A DNA stretch of 51,614 nucleotides from Candidatus Uhrbacteria bacterium CG10_big_fil_rev_8_21_14_0_10_48_16 (GCA_002793515.1 PFEU01000007.1:35713-87326), one strand, 5' to 3'; positions 1-7,878 are shown, counted from the first letter of the stretch. Numbers and translations are program-made. Notes: generated by a model from the letters alone, not told the origin.

Positions 1-1
1 G

Positions 2-67
2 GCGGCCGTTGCGGGGTTCACGATTGGCCCTCTGTACGAATGGTTGCGTCAATACAAACTCTCCTAA
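2..67 (+). CDS. C-terminal end of an unidentified protein (partial)
   Basis: The window begins inside a gene. Frame 2 stays open from base 2 and stops at TAA 65-67, giving 21 residues that end in LYEWLRQYKLS. A clean intrinsic terminator starts six bases later, which supports a real gene end here. The tail is too short to assign a family; its hydrophobic-then-basic character would suit a membrane protein end, but that is a guess. Confidence 0.55.
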   Translation, partial: AAVAGFTIGPLYEWLRQYKLS

Positions 68-72
68 TGCGT

Positions 73-108
73 AAAAAGATTCTGAGCCTTGTTCTCAGGA
101 TCTTTTTC
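73..108 (+). terminator. Intrinsic terminator of the partial upstream gene
   Basis: Stem AAAAAGAT-CTGAG / CTCAG-ATCTTTTT with a short loop, followed by a T-run. It separates the truncated gene from the sHSP transcript. Confidence 0.8.
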
Positions 109-131
109 TAGGCGTTCCCTCTGATTTTAGG

Positions 132-137
132 TATACT
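132..137 (+). promoter_or_regulatory. -10 box TATACT, nine bases before the sHSP start codon
   Basis: TATACT ends nine bases before the ATG at 147, which places the expected transcription start at or next to the start codon. No SD lies between them. The same TATACT-N8/9-ATG layout recurs at several other core genes in this window. No good -35 is visible. Confidence 0.55.
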
Positions 138-146
138 AATGGCGTT

Positions 147-533
147 ATGTCTGAGCTTAATCACGCTATCCCAGTTTCCGATTGGCTCTCCACACAGGAG
201 GGGAAACTTTCGGTTGACGTGATTGAAACACGCGAAGAAATTTTAGTACGTTCAGCCATTGCAGGCGTCCGAACACAAGACCTTGATATCACCCTGTCAG
301 ATGACACGCTTACCATCCGTGGATCTCGCGATCATGCACATGAAGAGCGTCGAACCGATCAAATCCACGTCCAAGAATGTCATTGGGGAACCTTTTCTCG
401 AACGATTATTCTTCCAACACATGTAGATCCTGATAGAGTCGATGCAACATTAACGCGGGGGATCTTGACGATTCGTATGAAAAAAGTTGAGATGGATAAA
501 AGAATTCCAGTCCTTGAACTGGATGACCTTTAA
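147..533 (+). CDS. Small heat shock protein, Hsp20/alpha-crystallin family
   Basis: A 128-residue ATP-independent holdase chaperone of the Hsp20 family, expected to bind unfolding proteins in the cytoplasm as oligomers. The alpha-crystallin domain fills most of the protein (about residues 20-115). It shows the typical run WGTFSRTIILPTHVDPDRV and the late strand RGILTIRMKK, the counterpart of the usual GVL-x-I-x-x-PK motif. The C-terminal tail IPVLELDD carries a weak I-x-V-like docking motif. The N-terminal arm is short. It starts almost immediately after a TATACT box, so its transcript is probably leaderless, and it is followed after 14 bases by the VanW-type gene, so the two may be co-transcribed. 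Confidence 0.93.
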   Translation: MSELNHAIPVSDWLSTQEGKLSVDVIETREEILVRSAIAGVRTQDLDITLSDDTLTIRGSRDHAHEERRTDQIHVQECHWGTFSRTIILPTHVDPDRVDATLTRGILTIRMKKVEMDKRIPVLELDDL

Positions 534-547
534 ATCGCCCCGACGTT

Positions 548-2488
548 ATGGACCACAACCTACTCAATGGAAAGACCCCCCTCTCGAATCCCGTCTCGAG
601 GGGTTTTTGGAAGGTGGGATTGCTCATCCTGGCTTCAGTTCTTGTTTTCGTCCTCATTCTCGGAGGGGGTGCCTTTGCTTGGGCACAGCAATATCAGAAC
701 CGAATCCCTCCACGCACGATGATCGATGGGATGGATGTCAGCGGACTTGACCCTGGAGCGGTTCAAATGAATCTTCAAAACCGCATCGATGACATCCTCA
801 CAAATGGGATTGAAGTTCAGGTCGATGAGGTCATAAAAACGCTTAGTCTCATCACGATCACAGACTCAGATCTCTTCGAGAATGTAGACTTTCAGCTAGA
901 AGAAACGATTTCCTCCCTCATGGAAAAACATAGCGACAACCCTTTTGCGGATACCTACGCCATGGTGACGTCCGTATTCCGTCCCGTATCCACCACTATT
1001 CCTGTCACCATTCAAGAAGATCGTGTGCGATCAAGCGTCTTATCTCTCTTTCCTGATTCGGAAGTCCTTTCTCAACGTGCAACATTTGACCTCTCATGGA
1101 ACACAGAAAAGGACATGTGGTCTATTGGGATCGTGGATGGAACATCCGGAAAAGAATTCCAATGGGACGCATTCTTTACCACCCTTGAAGACCAACTCAT
1201 CGCATTGGACACCCAGACAATCACTCTGGCATTAATCGATCAGACACCTAAAGATTTTTCTCAAGACGAGGAACATGAGCTTGTAAGCAAAGCCGCAACC
1301 GCCCTCCAAAGCGCCCCCTATCTCATCACCTATGAAGATCTTTCATGGGAACTCACGGGCGATGATCTCATCACACTTCTTGCCCCAGGCGAAGACGGGC
1401 GACTGACGCTTCTTGATGAACCTCTTGCACTTTGGATCGCTTCAATCGCAGATGAGGTAAACCAATCCGCACAAAACGCACGTCTAACGATTGAAGACGG
1501 CCGTGTGACAGACTTTGTGGAAAGTCTTGAAGGAAGAATGCTCAATGAAGAACAGTTGCGAGAAGATCTTATTTCTCTCATCTCTTCCATCCAAGAAGCC
1601 CCGATCCCGAGCATCGAATTAGTGGTTGAGGTTTCCGAACCAACGATTACCACAGGAGACGTTAATGATCTTGGGATCGACGAAATTCTCGGAACTGGAA
1701 CCTCAAGCTATCGAGGAAGTCCTGCGAATCGTCGAGCCAATATTCAAAATGGCGTCGATCTTCTCAACGGCCGACTGATCGCTCCCGGCGAAACATTCTC
1801 TCTCATTCAAGCCCTCTCTCCATTTACCTATGACAATGGATATCTCCCTGAATTAGTCATTAAGGGAGACAAAATCGAAGCAGAACTTGGCGGAGGTCTT
1901 TGTCAGATTGGGACCACCACCTTTCGAGCGGTCATGAACTCTGCTCTTGAAGTCACCGAGCGACGCAATCATTCACTTGTCGTGTCCTACTACAATGACC
2001 CAGCAAACGGAAATCCTGGAACAGACGCAACCATTTACGAACCAGCACCAAACTTTAAGTTTACAAACGACACAGATCATTACGTTCTGTTCCAAGCAGA
2101 AAATCTCACAGAAACACAGGAGCTTCGCTTTACCATGTGGGGAACAAGTGATGGAAGACACGCTTCTTACTCCCCACCAATCGTCTCACGATGGATTCCT
2201 GTTGGGGAAACGCAGTACATTGAAACAACGGACCTAGAACCAGGTGTCGAGCAATGCCAAGGATCTCACACCGGCGCAGATGCCTCCTTTACCTATACGG
2301 TTGTACGTCCTGACGGGGAAATAGAAGAAACGCTATTTGAATCTCACTACCGACCGCTTCCTCGGATCTGCCTGATTGGTGTCGAAGAAACGGTTGAAGA
2401 AGAGGAAGTTGTAGAGGAAGATCTCACAGAAGAACCAACCGACGAATCAGTAGAAGAAGTTGTAGAATCAAGTGAAACGATTGAATAG
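548..2488 (+). CDS. Membrane-anchored VanW-family protein with peptidoglycan-binding-like domains
   Basis: A 646-residue protein with one N-terminal membrane segment (about residues 22-45) and the rest probably outside the membrane. About residues 55-350 look like two PG_binding_4 (YoaR-like) repeats. Residues about 390-515 are a VanW domain, with NRRANIQNGVDLLNG, GGGLCQIGTTTF and RNHSLVVSYY. The last 45 residues are almost all Glu, Asp, Val and Thr, a low-complexity acidic tail. VanW proteins are widespread in Gram-positive and CPR genomes; their biochemical role is still unclear, although association with the cell wall is generally assumed. The start ATG lies 14 bases after the sHSP stop. 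A hairpin with a T-run at 2562-2591 lies about 75 bases downstream. Confidence 0.88.
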   Translation: MDHNLLNGKTPLSNPVSRGFWKVGLLILASVLVFVLILGGGAFAWAQQYQNRIPPRTMIDGMDVSGLDPGAVQMNLQNRIDDILTNGIEVQVDEVIKTLSLITITDSDLFENVDFQLEETISSLMEKHSDNPFADTYAMVTSVFRPVSTTIPVTIQEDRVRSSVLSLFPDSEVLSQRATFDLSWNTEKDMWSIGIVDGTSGKEFQWDAFFTTLEDQLIALDTQTITLALIDQTPKDFSQDEEHELVSKAATALQSAPYLITYEDLSWELTGDDLITLLAPGEDGRLTLLDEPLALWIASIADEVNQSAQNARLTIEDGRVTDFVESLEGRMLNEEQLREDLISLISSIQEAPIPSIELVVEVSEPTITTGDVNDLGIDEILGTGTSSYRGSPANRRANIQNGVDLLNGRLIAPGETFSLIQALSPFTYDNGYLPELVIKGDKIEAELGGGLCQIGTTTFRAVMNSALEVTERRNHSLVVSYYNDPANGNPGTDATIYEPAPNFKFTNDTDHYVLFQAENLTETQELRFTMWGTSDGRHASYSPPIVSRWIPVGETQYIETTDLEPGVEQCQGSHTGADASFTYTVVRPDGEIEETLFESHYRPLPRICLIGVEETVEEEEVVEEDLTEEPTDESVEEVVESSETIE

Positions 2489-2552
2489 TTTCCTTATCCA
2501 CAGAAATCTCCTTGCGCACTTAGGCCTGACAATCGTAAGATCTATGTGTTCA

Positions 2553-2753
2553 GAAAAATAAAAACGACTCGCGCATGGCGAATCGTTTTCATTCATTCCA
2601 GAGAATAACCTGCAGGCAAGAAATTTCATGCGAGGATGGATCGAGTCCGAAAACCTGATGTATCCACGTTATGAAATCCCATGCTTGTCGTGCCTGCAGA
2701 TCACTCCGTGCAATGCCGTGTGTTACCAGAGAAAAGAATAGAACTCAGGATAA
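2553..2753 (-). ncRNA. Candidate small RNA of about 200 nt with its own promoter and terminator
   Basis: No ORF fits this stretch. On the minus strand a strong promoter (2760-2788) is followed about 160 bases later by a hairpin and T-run (2591-2553). Between them a long helix forms: CTGCAGGCA (2691-2699) pairs perfectly with TGCCTGCAG (2610-2618). Inside it, GATTTCAT/ATGAAATT and TGGAT/ATCCA continue an interrupted rod. The size and rod shape with internal loops would suit a 6S-like RNA, but I see no diagnostic sequence. It is not recognisably RNase P RNA, tmRNA or SRP RNA. Confidence 0.6.
2562..2591. terminator. Hairpin terminator, usable on both strands
   Basis: Stem AAAACGA-TCGC / GCGA-TCGTTTT, with a long A-run on the left side that reads as TTTTTATTTTT on the minus strand. 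It ends the minus-strand sRNA candidate and may also end the VanW transcript. Confidence 0.7.
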
Positions 2754-2759
2754 CGCCTA

Positions 2760-2788
2760 AGTCTACTTGTAATCTGGAAAGTTGTCAA
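2760..2788 (-). promoter_or_regulatory. Promoter of the sRNA candidate: TTGACA - 17 - TAGACT
   Basis: Minus-strand -35 TTGACA (2783-2788) and -10 TAGACT (2760-2765) with exactly 17 bases between them. Expected start near 2753. No coding region follows, so the promoter points to a non-coding transcript. Confidence 0.75.
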
Positions 2789-2852
2789 GTGTCTTAACAT
2801 CAATAATATTACCGCATTCTTGTGATACTGGCAATGGTTTAGCCTTCAATAC

Positions 2853-2881
2853 AAAAAACGGGCAAAAAAGCCCGTTTTTTT
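2853..2881. terminator. Bidirectional terminator downstream of clpP
   Basis: Perfect stem AAAAAACGGGC / GCCCGTTTTTT around an A-rich loop. It ends the DHH-clpP transcript coming from the right. Confidence 0.88.
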
Positions 2882-2929
2882 AATATTCTTATAAATCGTT
2901 CCACGGTCTATCCACGATATGTCCCCTTT

Positions 2930-3550
2930 CTATTTAATCACTTTATCAACTAACCCATACTTTACGGACTCTACCGCACTCAAGAAATAGTCTCTTTCCG
3001 TATCCTGTTCCAAAAGCGTTTTCTTTTTTCCTGTGTGTTTTGCGAGAATCGTATTGAGTTGGTCCTTCATTTTAAGGATCCGCTCCGCATGAATTTTGAT
3101 ATCTGTTGCTTGTCCTTGAACACCTCCAAGGACCTGATGAATCATCACTTCAGAATTTGGGAGGATAAAACGTTTTCCTTTCGCCCCTGAAGCAAGCAAG
3201 ACAGCTCCCATAGAAGCAGCCATTCCTACACAGATGGTTGAAACATCTGGCTTCACATATTGCATGGCATCATAAATCGCGAGACCTGCGGTCACAGAAC
3301 CCCCAGGTGAATTCACATACAGCTTAATATCCTTTGTCTTATCCTGACTTTCAAGAAAGAGCATCTGCGCGATAATCAGGTTCGCCACATTGTCATCAAT
3401 GGCCGTCCCAAGAAAAATAATACGATCCTTTAAGAGACGAGAGTAAATATCATACGCTCTCTCCCCCGCATGCGTTTTTTCAATAACGGTTGGGATTAAA
3501 ATGGAGTCTGTTGGATCTGAGAATTCAGATCGAATAGCTAATTGATTCAT
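2930..3550 (-). CDS. clpP: ATP-dependent Clp protease proteolytic subunit ClpP
   Basis: Cytoplasmic serine protease that forms a tetradecameric chamber and degrades substrates unfolded by ClpX or ClpC. At 206 residues it has the normal family length. The catalytic triad can be read: Ser in [11 protein letters not shown] (about residue 112), His in SEVMIHQ (about 137) and Asp in EQDTERD (about 186). The oligomerisation head [15 protein letters not shown] is intact. The start ATG is 12 bases after the stop of the DHH phosphoesterase, so both probably share the promoter at 4553-4581. No Clp ATPase gene is in the window. Confidence 0.97.
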   Translation of the reverse strand: MNQLAIRSEFSDPTDSILIPTVIEKTHAGERAYDIYSRLLKDRIIFLGTAIDDNVANLIIAQMLFLESQDKTKDIKLYVNSPGGSVTAGLAIYDAMQYVKPDVSTICVGMAASMGAVLLASGAKGKRFILPNSEVMIHQVLGGVQGQATDIKIHAERILKMKDQLNTILAKHTGKKKTLLEQDTERDYFLSAVESVKYGLVDKVIK

Positions 3551-3562
3551 ACATGCAGTACA

Positions 3563-4540
3563 TTACACGGTTTTATTTGCTTCTTCCACCCCCCAACATC
3601 CTTTCTGATTACAGACGAGTCGCGCATCAGAGATAACATATCCTGCCGCGCGCTTATGTCCTCCCCCACCTTGTTCTTTTGCCATCTGAGAAACATCTTG
3701 TGTGAGAGAACGCATGGAAACTTTTACATGTCCGTCTGCCGTTTCACGAAAGACACGCAACGTATCGACATCTGTCACAAGATTTAAAAAATTTGAGAGT
3801 CCATCAATTTCATCATCCGTCACCTGATTCTCCTCAATATCGGCTCGCGTCAGATAAGTGCTAATCATGTCCTTCTTTTCGCTCTCCTCAATGCGCTCCA
3901 GAGCGAGTCCCCAAACGCGAAGGGCAGAGATTGAACGATTGTGGAACATGGCGTGGATCACATCTTGCACACGCGCACCACTTAACAACAATTCTGAAGC
4001 GACCATGAGTGCCCGTTCATCTGTGGCAGCATTTGAAAATGCGGTCGTATCAAAACAGAGCCCCGTCAGCAAGCAGGTCGCCGCATCCTTCGAGGGAATG
4101 ATCTGGTTCTCTTCAAAAAATCGATGCACAACCGCTGCTGTGGCTGGAGCATCGACGACAACCTGATTCACATGCCCATACCGATTATTGGTTGCATGAT
4201 GATCGATGTTAATAACGACTGGGTCACCTGGAATTCGATCCATGAGCTGTGCGACAAACTGATCATCTGAACAGTCAAATACCACCACGAGATCGATCTC
4301 GGGATTATCAAATAGTTGAAGATCTGTTGTGCACTGATGAATGCGTGGAAGACGTTGGTATTGTTCAGGAATCGGGGAAGCCACGTACACAGGAACAATC
4401 TTCCCGTGAGAGGCCATATAATCCGCCAAAGCCAAAGACGCTCCAAGACTATCTCCATCAATGCGTTCATCAGAAATAAAGACCGGGTCCGTGGCTTTCA
4501 ATAGCAGATTATTGATTTGTCGGTGGATATACGATTCCAT
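3563..4540 (-). CDS. DHH/DHHA1 family phosphoesterase (NrnA-like)
   Basis: A 325-residue cytoplasmic phosphoesterase. The N-terminal DHH domain has RIDGDSLGAS (about residue 27) and FDCSDD (about 90), then IDHHATN (about 115), which supply the Asp and His ligands for two Mn ions. The C-terminal DHHA1 domain carries the substrate loop GGGGHKRAAGY (about 297). This order is typical of NrnA/Bsu-type nanoRNases and pApA or c-di-nucleotide hydrolases, which degrade 2-5 nt RNA or cyclic dinucleotide products; the exact substrate cannot be read. The -10 box ends 12 bases before the ATG, so its leader is very short. It heads a two-gene unit with clpP. Confidence 0.92.
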   Translation of the reverse strand: MESYIHRQINNLLLKATDPVFISDERIDGDSLGASLALADYMASHGKIVPVYVASPIPEQYQRLPRIHQCTTDLQLFDNPEIDLVVVFDCSDDQFVAQLMDRIPGDPVVINIDHHATNNRYGHVNQVVVDAPATAAVVHRFFEENQIIPSKDAATCLLTGLCFDTTAFSNAATDERALMVASELLLSGARVQDVIHAMFHNRSISALRVWGLALERIEESEKKDMISTYLTRADIEENQVTDDEIDGLSNFLNLVTDVDTLRVFRETADGHVKVSMRSLTQDVSQMAKEQGGGGHKRAAGYVISDARLVCNQKGCWGVEEANKTV

Positions 4541-4552
4541 AGAGGATGACGT

Positions 4553-4581
4553 AGCCTATCGCATCTGAAAGAGAGGGTCAA
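4553..4581 (-). promoter_or_regulatory. Promoter of the DHH-clpP unit: TTGACC - 17 - TAGGCT
   Basis: Minus-strand -35 TTGACC (4576-4581) and -10 TAGGCT (4553-4558), 17-base spacing. The predicted start is only about five bases from the DHH start codon. It is divergent from the SMC promoter, with a palindrome between them. Confidence 0.7.
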
Positions 4582-4583
4582 CC

Positions 4584-4613
4584 ATGCTCCATCGCTCGCG
4601 AGCGATGGAGCAT
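4584..4613. promoter_or_regulatory. Perfect 30-bp palindrome in the divergent promoter region (operator-like)
   Basis: ATGCTCCATCGCTCG is followed directly by its exact reverse complement. It ends two bases before the plus-strand TATAAT (4616-4621) and two bases from the minus-strand -35. It has no T-run, so it is not a terminator. It covers where the SMC -35 would lie, which suits binding of a dimeric regulator. Confidence 0.6.
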
Positions 4614-4615
4614 GT

Positions 4616-4621
4616 TATAAT
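4616..4621 (+). promoter_or_regulatory. -10 box TATAAT, nine bases before the SMC start
   Basis: Consensus TATAAT with nine bases to the ATG at 4631. This predicts a leaderless transcript; there is no SD. Confidence 0.65.
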
Positions 4622-4630
4622 CGATTTACT

Positions 4631-6898
4631 ATGCACCTGACGAAAATAGAGCTCCAGGGATTCAAAACGTTTGCAAAGAAAACCACCCTTTCTTTTCTCG
4701 CTCCCACCGCAGACCGTTGCCCAATTACGGCTGTGGTCGGACCCAATGGTTCTGGAAAATCTAACCTTGCGGATGCCATTCGATGGGTCCTTGGAGAACA
4801 AAGCTTAAAGCTCCTCCGAGGAAAACAATCTGAGGATGTTATTTTTTCTGGCTCTGAAGGAAAAGGACGTTCTGGATTTGCTGAAGTCAGTCTCTCACTC
4901 AACAACGAAGACGGTTCCATGCCGATCGATTATGGATCTGTCACCATCACCCGACGATTGTTTCGCGATGGAACAAGTGAATATCTCCTTAATGATGCCA
5001 AGGTGCGCCTAACGGATATTCAACTCCTGCTTGCGCAAGCCAATGTCGGGCAACGCTCCTATTCCGTCGTGGGTCAGGGGATGATCGATCATATTCTTGT
5101 TTCAACGCCAGAAGAACGAAAAGCGTTTTTTGATGACGCAACAGGCGTTAAACCGTTTCAGATCAAGCGCCACGATGCGGTATTAAAACTCAAACGCACT
5201 CATGAGAATTTGGCAGACGTGGAGATGCTTCTACGCGAGATTGAACCGCGACTACGTTCGCTCAAACGCCAAGCCTCGCGTTTAGAGCAACGCGATGAAA
5301 TCGAAACCAAGCTCCACACCCTCGAGGGACAGTACTATGGCACTCAGTGGTGGAGTCTTGCCGATCAGCTCGACGTGATCAAAAAACAATTTGAAGAAGC
5401 AGACGCACAGATCAAACAAGAACGCCTTGAACTCACGGCACAAGAAAAGACGGCCGATACGATCGAAAACGTCGATGAGAAAAAAGACACGGGACTCATG
5501 AAGCTTCAAGAAGCGTATCGAGCGGTTCAACGAAAACAAAACACCCTGCGTCAAGACCAATTCCAAACAGAAAAAGAAATCGAACTTACCCGCGTACGGG
5601 CGCAATCCAACTGGGCTCCCCTTCCTCTGCTGAAAATTGTTGAGGAAGTCGGATTCATCACAGATGGCATCAAAGGACTTCGATCGCTCAAGGACCTCAC
5701 TGAGATCTACAAAATGATTGATGATCTCCTCTCTCGATCAACAACGCTTCGTAAAAAACTTGAACGTCCAAATCCAGAAGACATCAAGCCAGATCCAGCG
5801 CTTGTTCAAAAACTTGCAGACCTCAAAGGACAAGAAGCCGGAATCAAACAAGAGCTCGCAGAGTTTGAAGCACAGATCGACGCCTACGCCACGAAAGAAA
5901 AAACGGAACGCACAGAACTCATTGAGATGCAGAAAGCGTTGCGCGAAAAACAGCGTCAAATCCACTTGTTTGAAAATCGCCGTAACGAACTTCAGATCAA
6001 TCTCGCACGTTTTGAAGAACGACAACAAGCGCTCATTCGAGAAATGAATGAGTTTATGAAAGATCGTGCGGTGGCCGTACGCGCAGAACGCGCAGAACAG
6101 ACAGAGATGTCGCTAGATGACACCTACACCGAAGTTCAACGTCTGAGATATAAGCTTGAACTCATTGGGGGAATCGATCCTGAGATCATCAAAGAGTATG
6201 AGGAAACGCGTGTCCGTCATGAGTTTCTCGATGGACAGGTTGAGGATTTGAAAAAAGCGATTCGTCACACAGAAAAAGTCATTGTAGAGCTGGATGAACA
6301 AATCGAAAAGCAATCAAAAGACGTTTTTGGAAAGATCAATAAGGAGTTCGAACATTACTTTAAGATTCTTTTTGGAGGAGGCTCCTGCCGATTGATAAAA
6401 CTCACTCGGGAAGACGAAGAGGAATCTATGAATGATGGAGTCACTCCTGATCGAGTATTTGCTGACACAGGGGAAGAGGCTCGAGATAAAGAAGCCGAGA
6501 TCGCCAAGAAGCTGGAGAAGCATCAGGATCCGATTATCGGAATCGATATTCAAGCCACGCCTCCTGGGAAAAAGCTCAAGGCTCTCAATCTGCTTTCAGG
6601 TGGAGAGCGGGCTCTCACATCGATCGCGCTCATCAGCGCCATCATGGCCGTAAACCCTTCCCCATTTGTTTTGCTCGATGAGGTGGATGCTGCGCTGGAC
6701 GAATCCAACACGGTGCGTTTCGCCTCCATCCTCCAAGATCTCTCAAAAAGCTCGCAATTCATCGTCGTCACACACAACCGCGCCACCATGGAACAAGCCG
6801 ACGTTCTCTATGGCGTCACCATGACAGACGAAGGAATCTCCAGTCTGCTCTCGATTCACTTAGAAGATATAGCCGGAGAAGGAACCGCAAGACGATAA
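4631..6898 (+). CDS. Short SMC-family chromosome segregation ATPase, hinge not recognisable
   Basis: A 755-residue SMC-type ATPase, against about 1150-1200 for bacterial SMC. The head halves are complete: Walker A GPNGSGKSN (about residue 36), a Q-loop region with SEDVIFSGSEG, then at the C-terminus the signature LSGGERALTS (about 655), Walker B FVLLDEVDAALDE (about 680) and the H-loop VVTHNRATME. Between them are two coiled-coil arms rich in Glu, Lys and Gln, separated by a short stretch (about residues 330-375) that does not resemble the roughly 150-residue SMC hinge. The arms are much shortened. It probably acts in DNA organisation, but dimerisation would need another mode. No ScpA or ScpB is in the window. 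RecN and Rad50 are less likely given the N-terminal IELQGFKTFAKKT. Confidence 0.9.
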   Translation: MHLTKIELQGFKTFAKKTTLSFLAPTADRCPITAVVGPNGSGKSNLADAIRWVLGEQSLKLLRGKQSEDVIFSGSEGKGRSGFAEVSLSLNNEDGSMPIDYGSVTITRRLFRDGTSEYLLNDAKVRLTDIQLLLAQANVGQRSYSVVGQGMIDHILVSTPEERKAFFDDATGVKPFQIKRHDAVLKLKRTHENLADVEMLLREIEPRLRSLKRQASRLEQRDEIETKLHTLEGQYYGTQWWSLADQLDVIKKQFEEADAQIKQERLELTAQEKTADTIENVDEKKDTGLMKLQEAYRAVQRKQNTLRQDQFQTEKEIELTRVRAQSNWAPLPLLKIVEEVGFITDGIKGLRSLKDLTEIYKMIDDLLSRSTTLRKKLERPNPEDIKPDPALVQKLADLKGQEAGIKQELAEFEAQIDAYATKEKTERTELIEMQKALREKQRQIHLFENRRNELQINLARFEERQQALIREMNEFMKDRAVAVRAERAEQTEMSLDDTYTEVQRLRYKLELIGGIDPEIIKEYEETRVRHEFLDGQVEDLKKAIRHTEKVIVELDEQIEKQSKDVFGKINKEFEHYFKILFGGGSCRLIKLTREDEEESMNDGVTPDRVFADTGEEARDKEAEIAKKLEKHQDPIIGIDIQATPPGKKLKALNLLSGGERALTSIALISAIMAVNPSPFVLLDEVDAALDESNTVRFASILQDLSKSSQFIVVTHNRATMEQADVLYGVTMTDEGISSLLSIHLEDIAGEGTARR

Positions 6899-6937
6899 AA
6901 CAAAAACAGATCCGAGAGAGCGGATCTGTTTTTGTTT
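6898..6937. terminator. Bidirectional terminator between the SMC gene and island A
   Basis: A 17-bp perfect stem (AAACAAAAACAGATCCG and its complement) around AGAGAG, with T-runs on both strands. It ends SMC from the left and the island A operon from the right. Confidence 0.9.
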
Positions 6938-6943
6938 GAGTCT

Positions 6944-7035
6944 CCTCAACGCAGGGCTCGAGACGAACTCGAGGACTACGTTGAGGAGCCGCGCGAACGT
7001 GACTCCTCGGGGGGTCACGCCGGGCGGCGCGTGGG
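6944..7035 (-). repeat. Structured intergenic element R1 (3' of the last island A gene)
   Basis: It begins right after the TGA of the 7036-7434 gene. In transcript order it holds a GC hairpin with a nested CGTGAC/GTCACG stem, then hairpin A: CTCAACGTAG pairing with CTGCGTTGAG and an inner CTCGAG/CTCGAG stem. R1 is nearly identical to R2 and R3, with differences mostly in loops. Only the operon terminator follows, so a role in translating a downstream gene is not required for this copy. Confidence 0.8.
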
Positions 7036-7434
7036 TCAGAGCGGACGAGGGCCGTTGTCGCGAGGCCGACGCTCGAACTTGAGGATCTTGCCCTCACGCT
7101 CGGGCTCAGGGTCATCCTTCTCGACCGGCGGGAGCTTCTGGAAAGAAAGCTTGAACCGGTTGAGGGTGATCTCAAGGTACCCATCAAGTCCCAAGCTGAG
7201 GTACATCATGCCGAGCACCGCCAAAGCGATGACAGGCACGAGCAGACCCTTGGCACCGAAGGCTATGACAGAGAGGGTCAGGCCGACGGAGGCCATGTTG
7301 ATCAGATTCGCCACCGTAAGGACGGTACCTCTCAGCTTCTGATCAGAGAGGATGGTCGACAGGAAGATGAGACCCAGACCGAAGACCATCGGAAGGGCGA
7401 CGACAATCAGAATGATGTAGTCGATGTCGGACAC
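7036..7434 (-). CDS. Unrecognised small membrane protein (island A)
   Basis: A 132-residue protein I do not recognise. It has three predicted membrane segments: about residues 5-28 (YIILIVVALPMVFGLGLIFL), 38-60 and 64-85, then a charged cytoplasmic-type tail with many Arg, Glu and Pro. The start is GTG at 7434 with GGAG seven bases before it; the frame has no better ATG. It is the last gene of the block A operon, 18 bases after the 41-residue membrane peptide gene, and its TGA touches element R1. Base composition is much richer in G+C than the SMC gene next door. No function can be given. Confidence 0.75.
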   Translation of the reverse strand: MSDIDYIILIVVALPMVFGLGLIFLSTILSDQKLRGTVLTVANLINMASVGLTLSVIAFGAKGLLVPVIALAVLGMMYLSLGLDGYLEITLNRFKLSFQKLPPVEKDDPEPEREGKILKFERRPRDNGPRPL

Positions 7435-7452
7435 GGTGTCTCCGAATTGGGG

Positions 7453-7578
7453 TCAGTTCAGGAACTGGAGGATCCCACTGCACACGGCGAGCCAGAAGGC
7501 TCCGCAGAGCAGGAGGAGAGTGATCATGGTGCTGAAGTGGAGGCCATCGGTCTCTTCACTCGGATGTTCATCCTTCAC
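7453..7578 (-). CDS. Unrecognised 41-residue single-span membrane peptide (island A)
   Basis: A short ORF starting with GTG at 7578 that overlaps the previous gene's TGA by four bases (GTGA), which points to translational coupling. It encodes 41 residues: a polar, acidic N-terminus (MKDEHPSEETDGLHF), then one hydrophobic segment (TMITLLLLCGAFWLAV) and a short tail ending QFLN. It ends with TGA 18 bases before the SD-led start of the next membrane protein. Codon use matches the other island genes. The 4-base overlap, hydrophobic span and lack of any gap argue that it is a real gene, although it is short. Confidence 0.55.
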   Translation of the reverse strand: MKDEHPSEETDGLHFSTMITLLLLCGAFWLAVCSGILQFLN

Positions 7579-7736
7579 AGACACTCTGCACGCTCCTGTG
7601 CTTCACGAGCACGGTGGCAAGGGATCTCGGCCGTAACCCGAGCGAGCTCTTGCTCGAGCTTATCGCGATCGTCACCGCCTTCGCGCAGACGTCGCTGAAG
7701 TTCGACAACCTGCTCTTCGAGCGTAGGCTTTTCCAT
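7575..7736 (-). CDS. Unrecognised 53-residue coiled-coil protein (island A)
   Basis: A 53-residue, highly charged protein. Start ATG 7736 was chosen because GAGGGAA lies at SD distance; an upstream in-frame start would run into element R2. Residues 4-40 (EEQVVELQRRLREGG then KLEQELARV) have heptad spacing of Leu and Val and probably form a coiled coil. The C-terminus is basic then acidic. Its stop overlaps the start of the 41-residue membrane peptide, so the two products are probably made in linked amounts and could interact. No known family is apparent. Confidence 0.62.
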   Translation of the reverse strand: MEKPTLEEQVVELQRRLREGGDDRDKLEQELARVTAEIPCHRAREAQERAECL

Positions 7737-7784
7737 GGTTCCCTCTTGGAATGAGCACTGGGAAGAAGCTCCCCAGGAGGTTGC

Positions 7785-7878
7785 CCTCAACGCAGAGCTC
7801 GATTGGATCGAGAGCTACGTTGAGGAGCCGCGCGAACGTGACTCCTCTGGGGGGGTCACGCCGGGCGGCGCGTGTTCG
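7785..7878 (-). repeat. Structured intergenic element R2
   Basis: Second close copy of the R1/R3 type. Hairpin A keeps the outer stem CTCAACGTAG/CTGCGTTGAG but carries a different inner stem, CTCGAT/ATCGAG with loop CCA, where R1 has CTCGAG/CTCGAG. This is a compensated change. Upstream it abuts the TGA of an ORF fragment (7879-7959); downstream the SD and ATG of the 53-residue gene follow. Confidence 0.8.
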
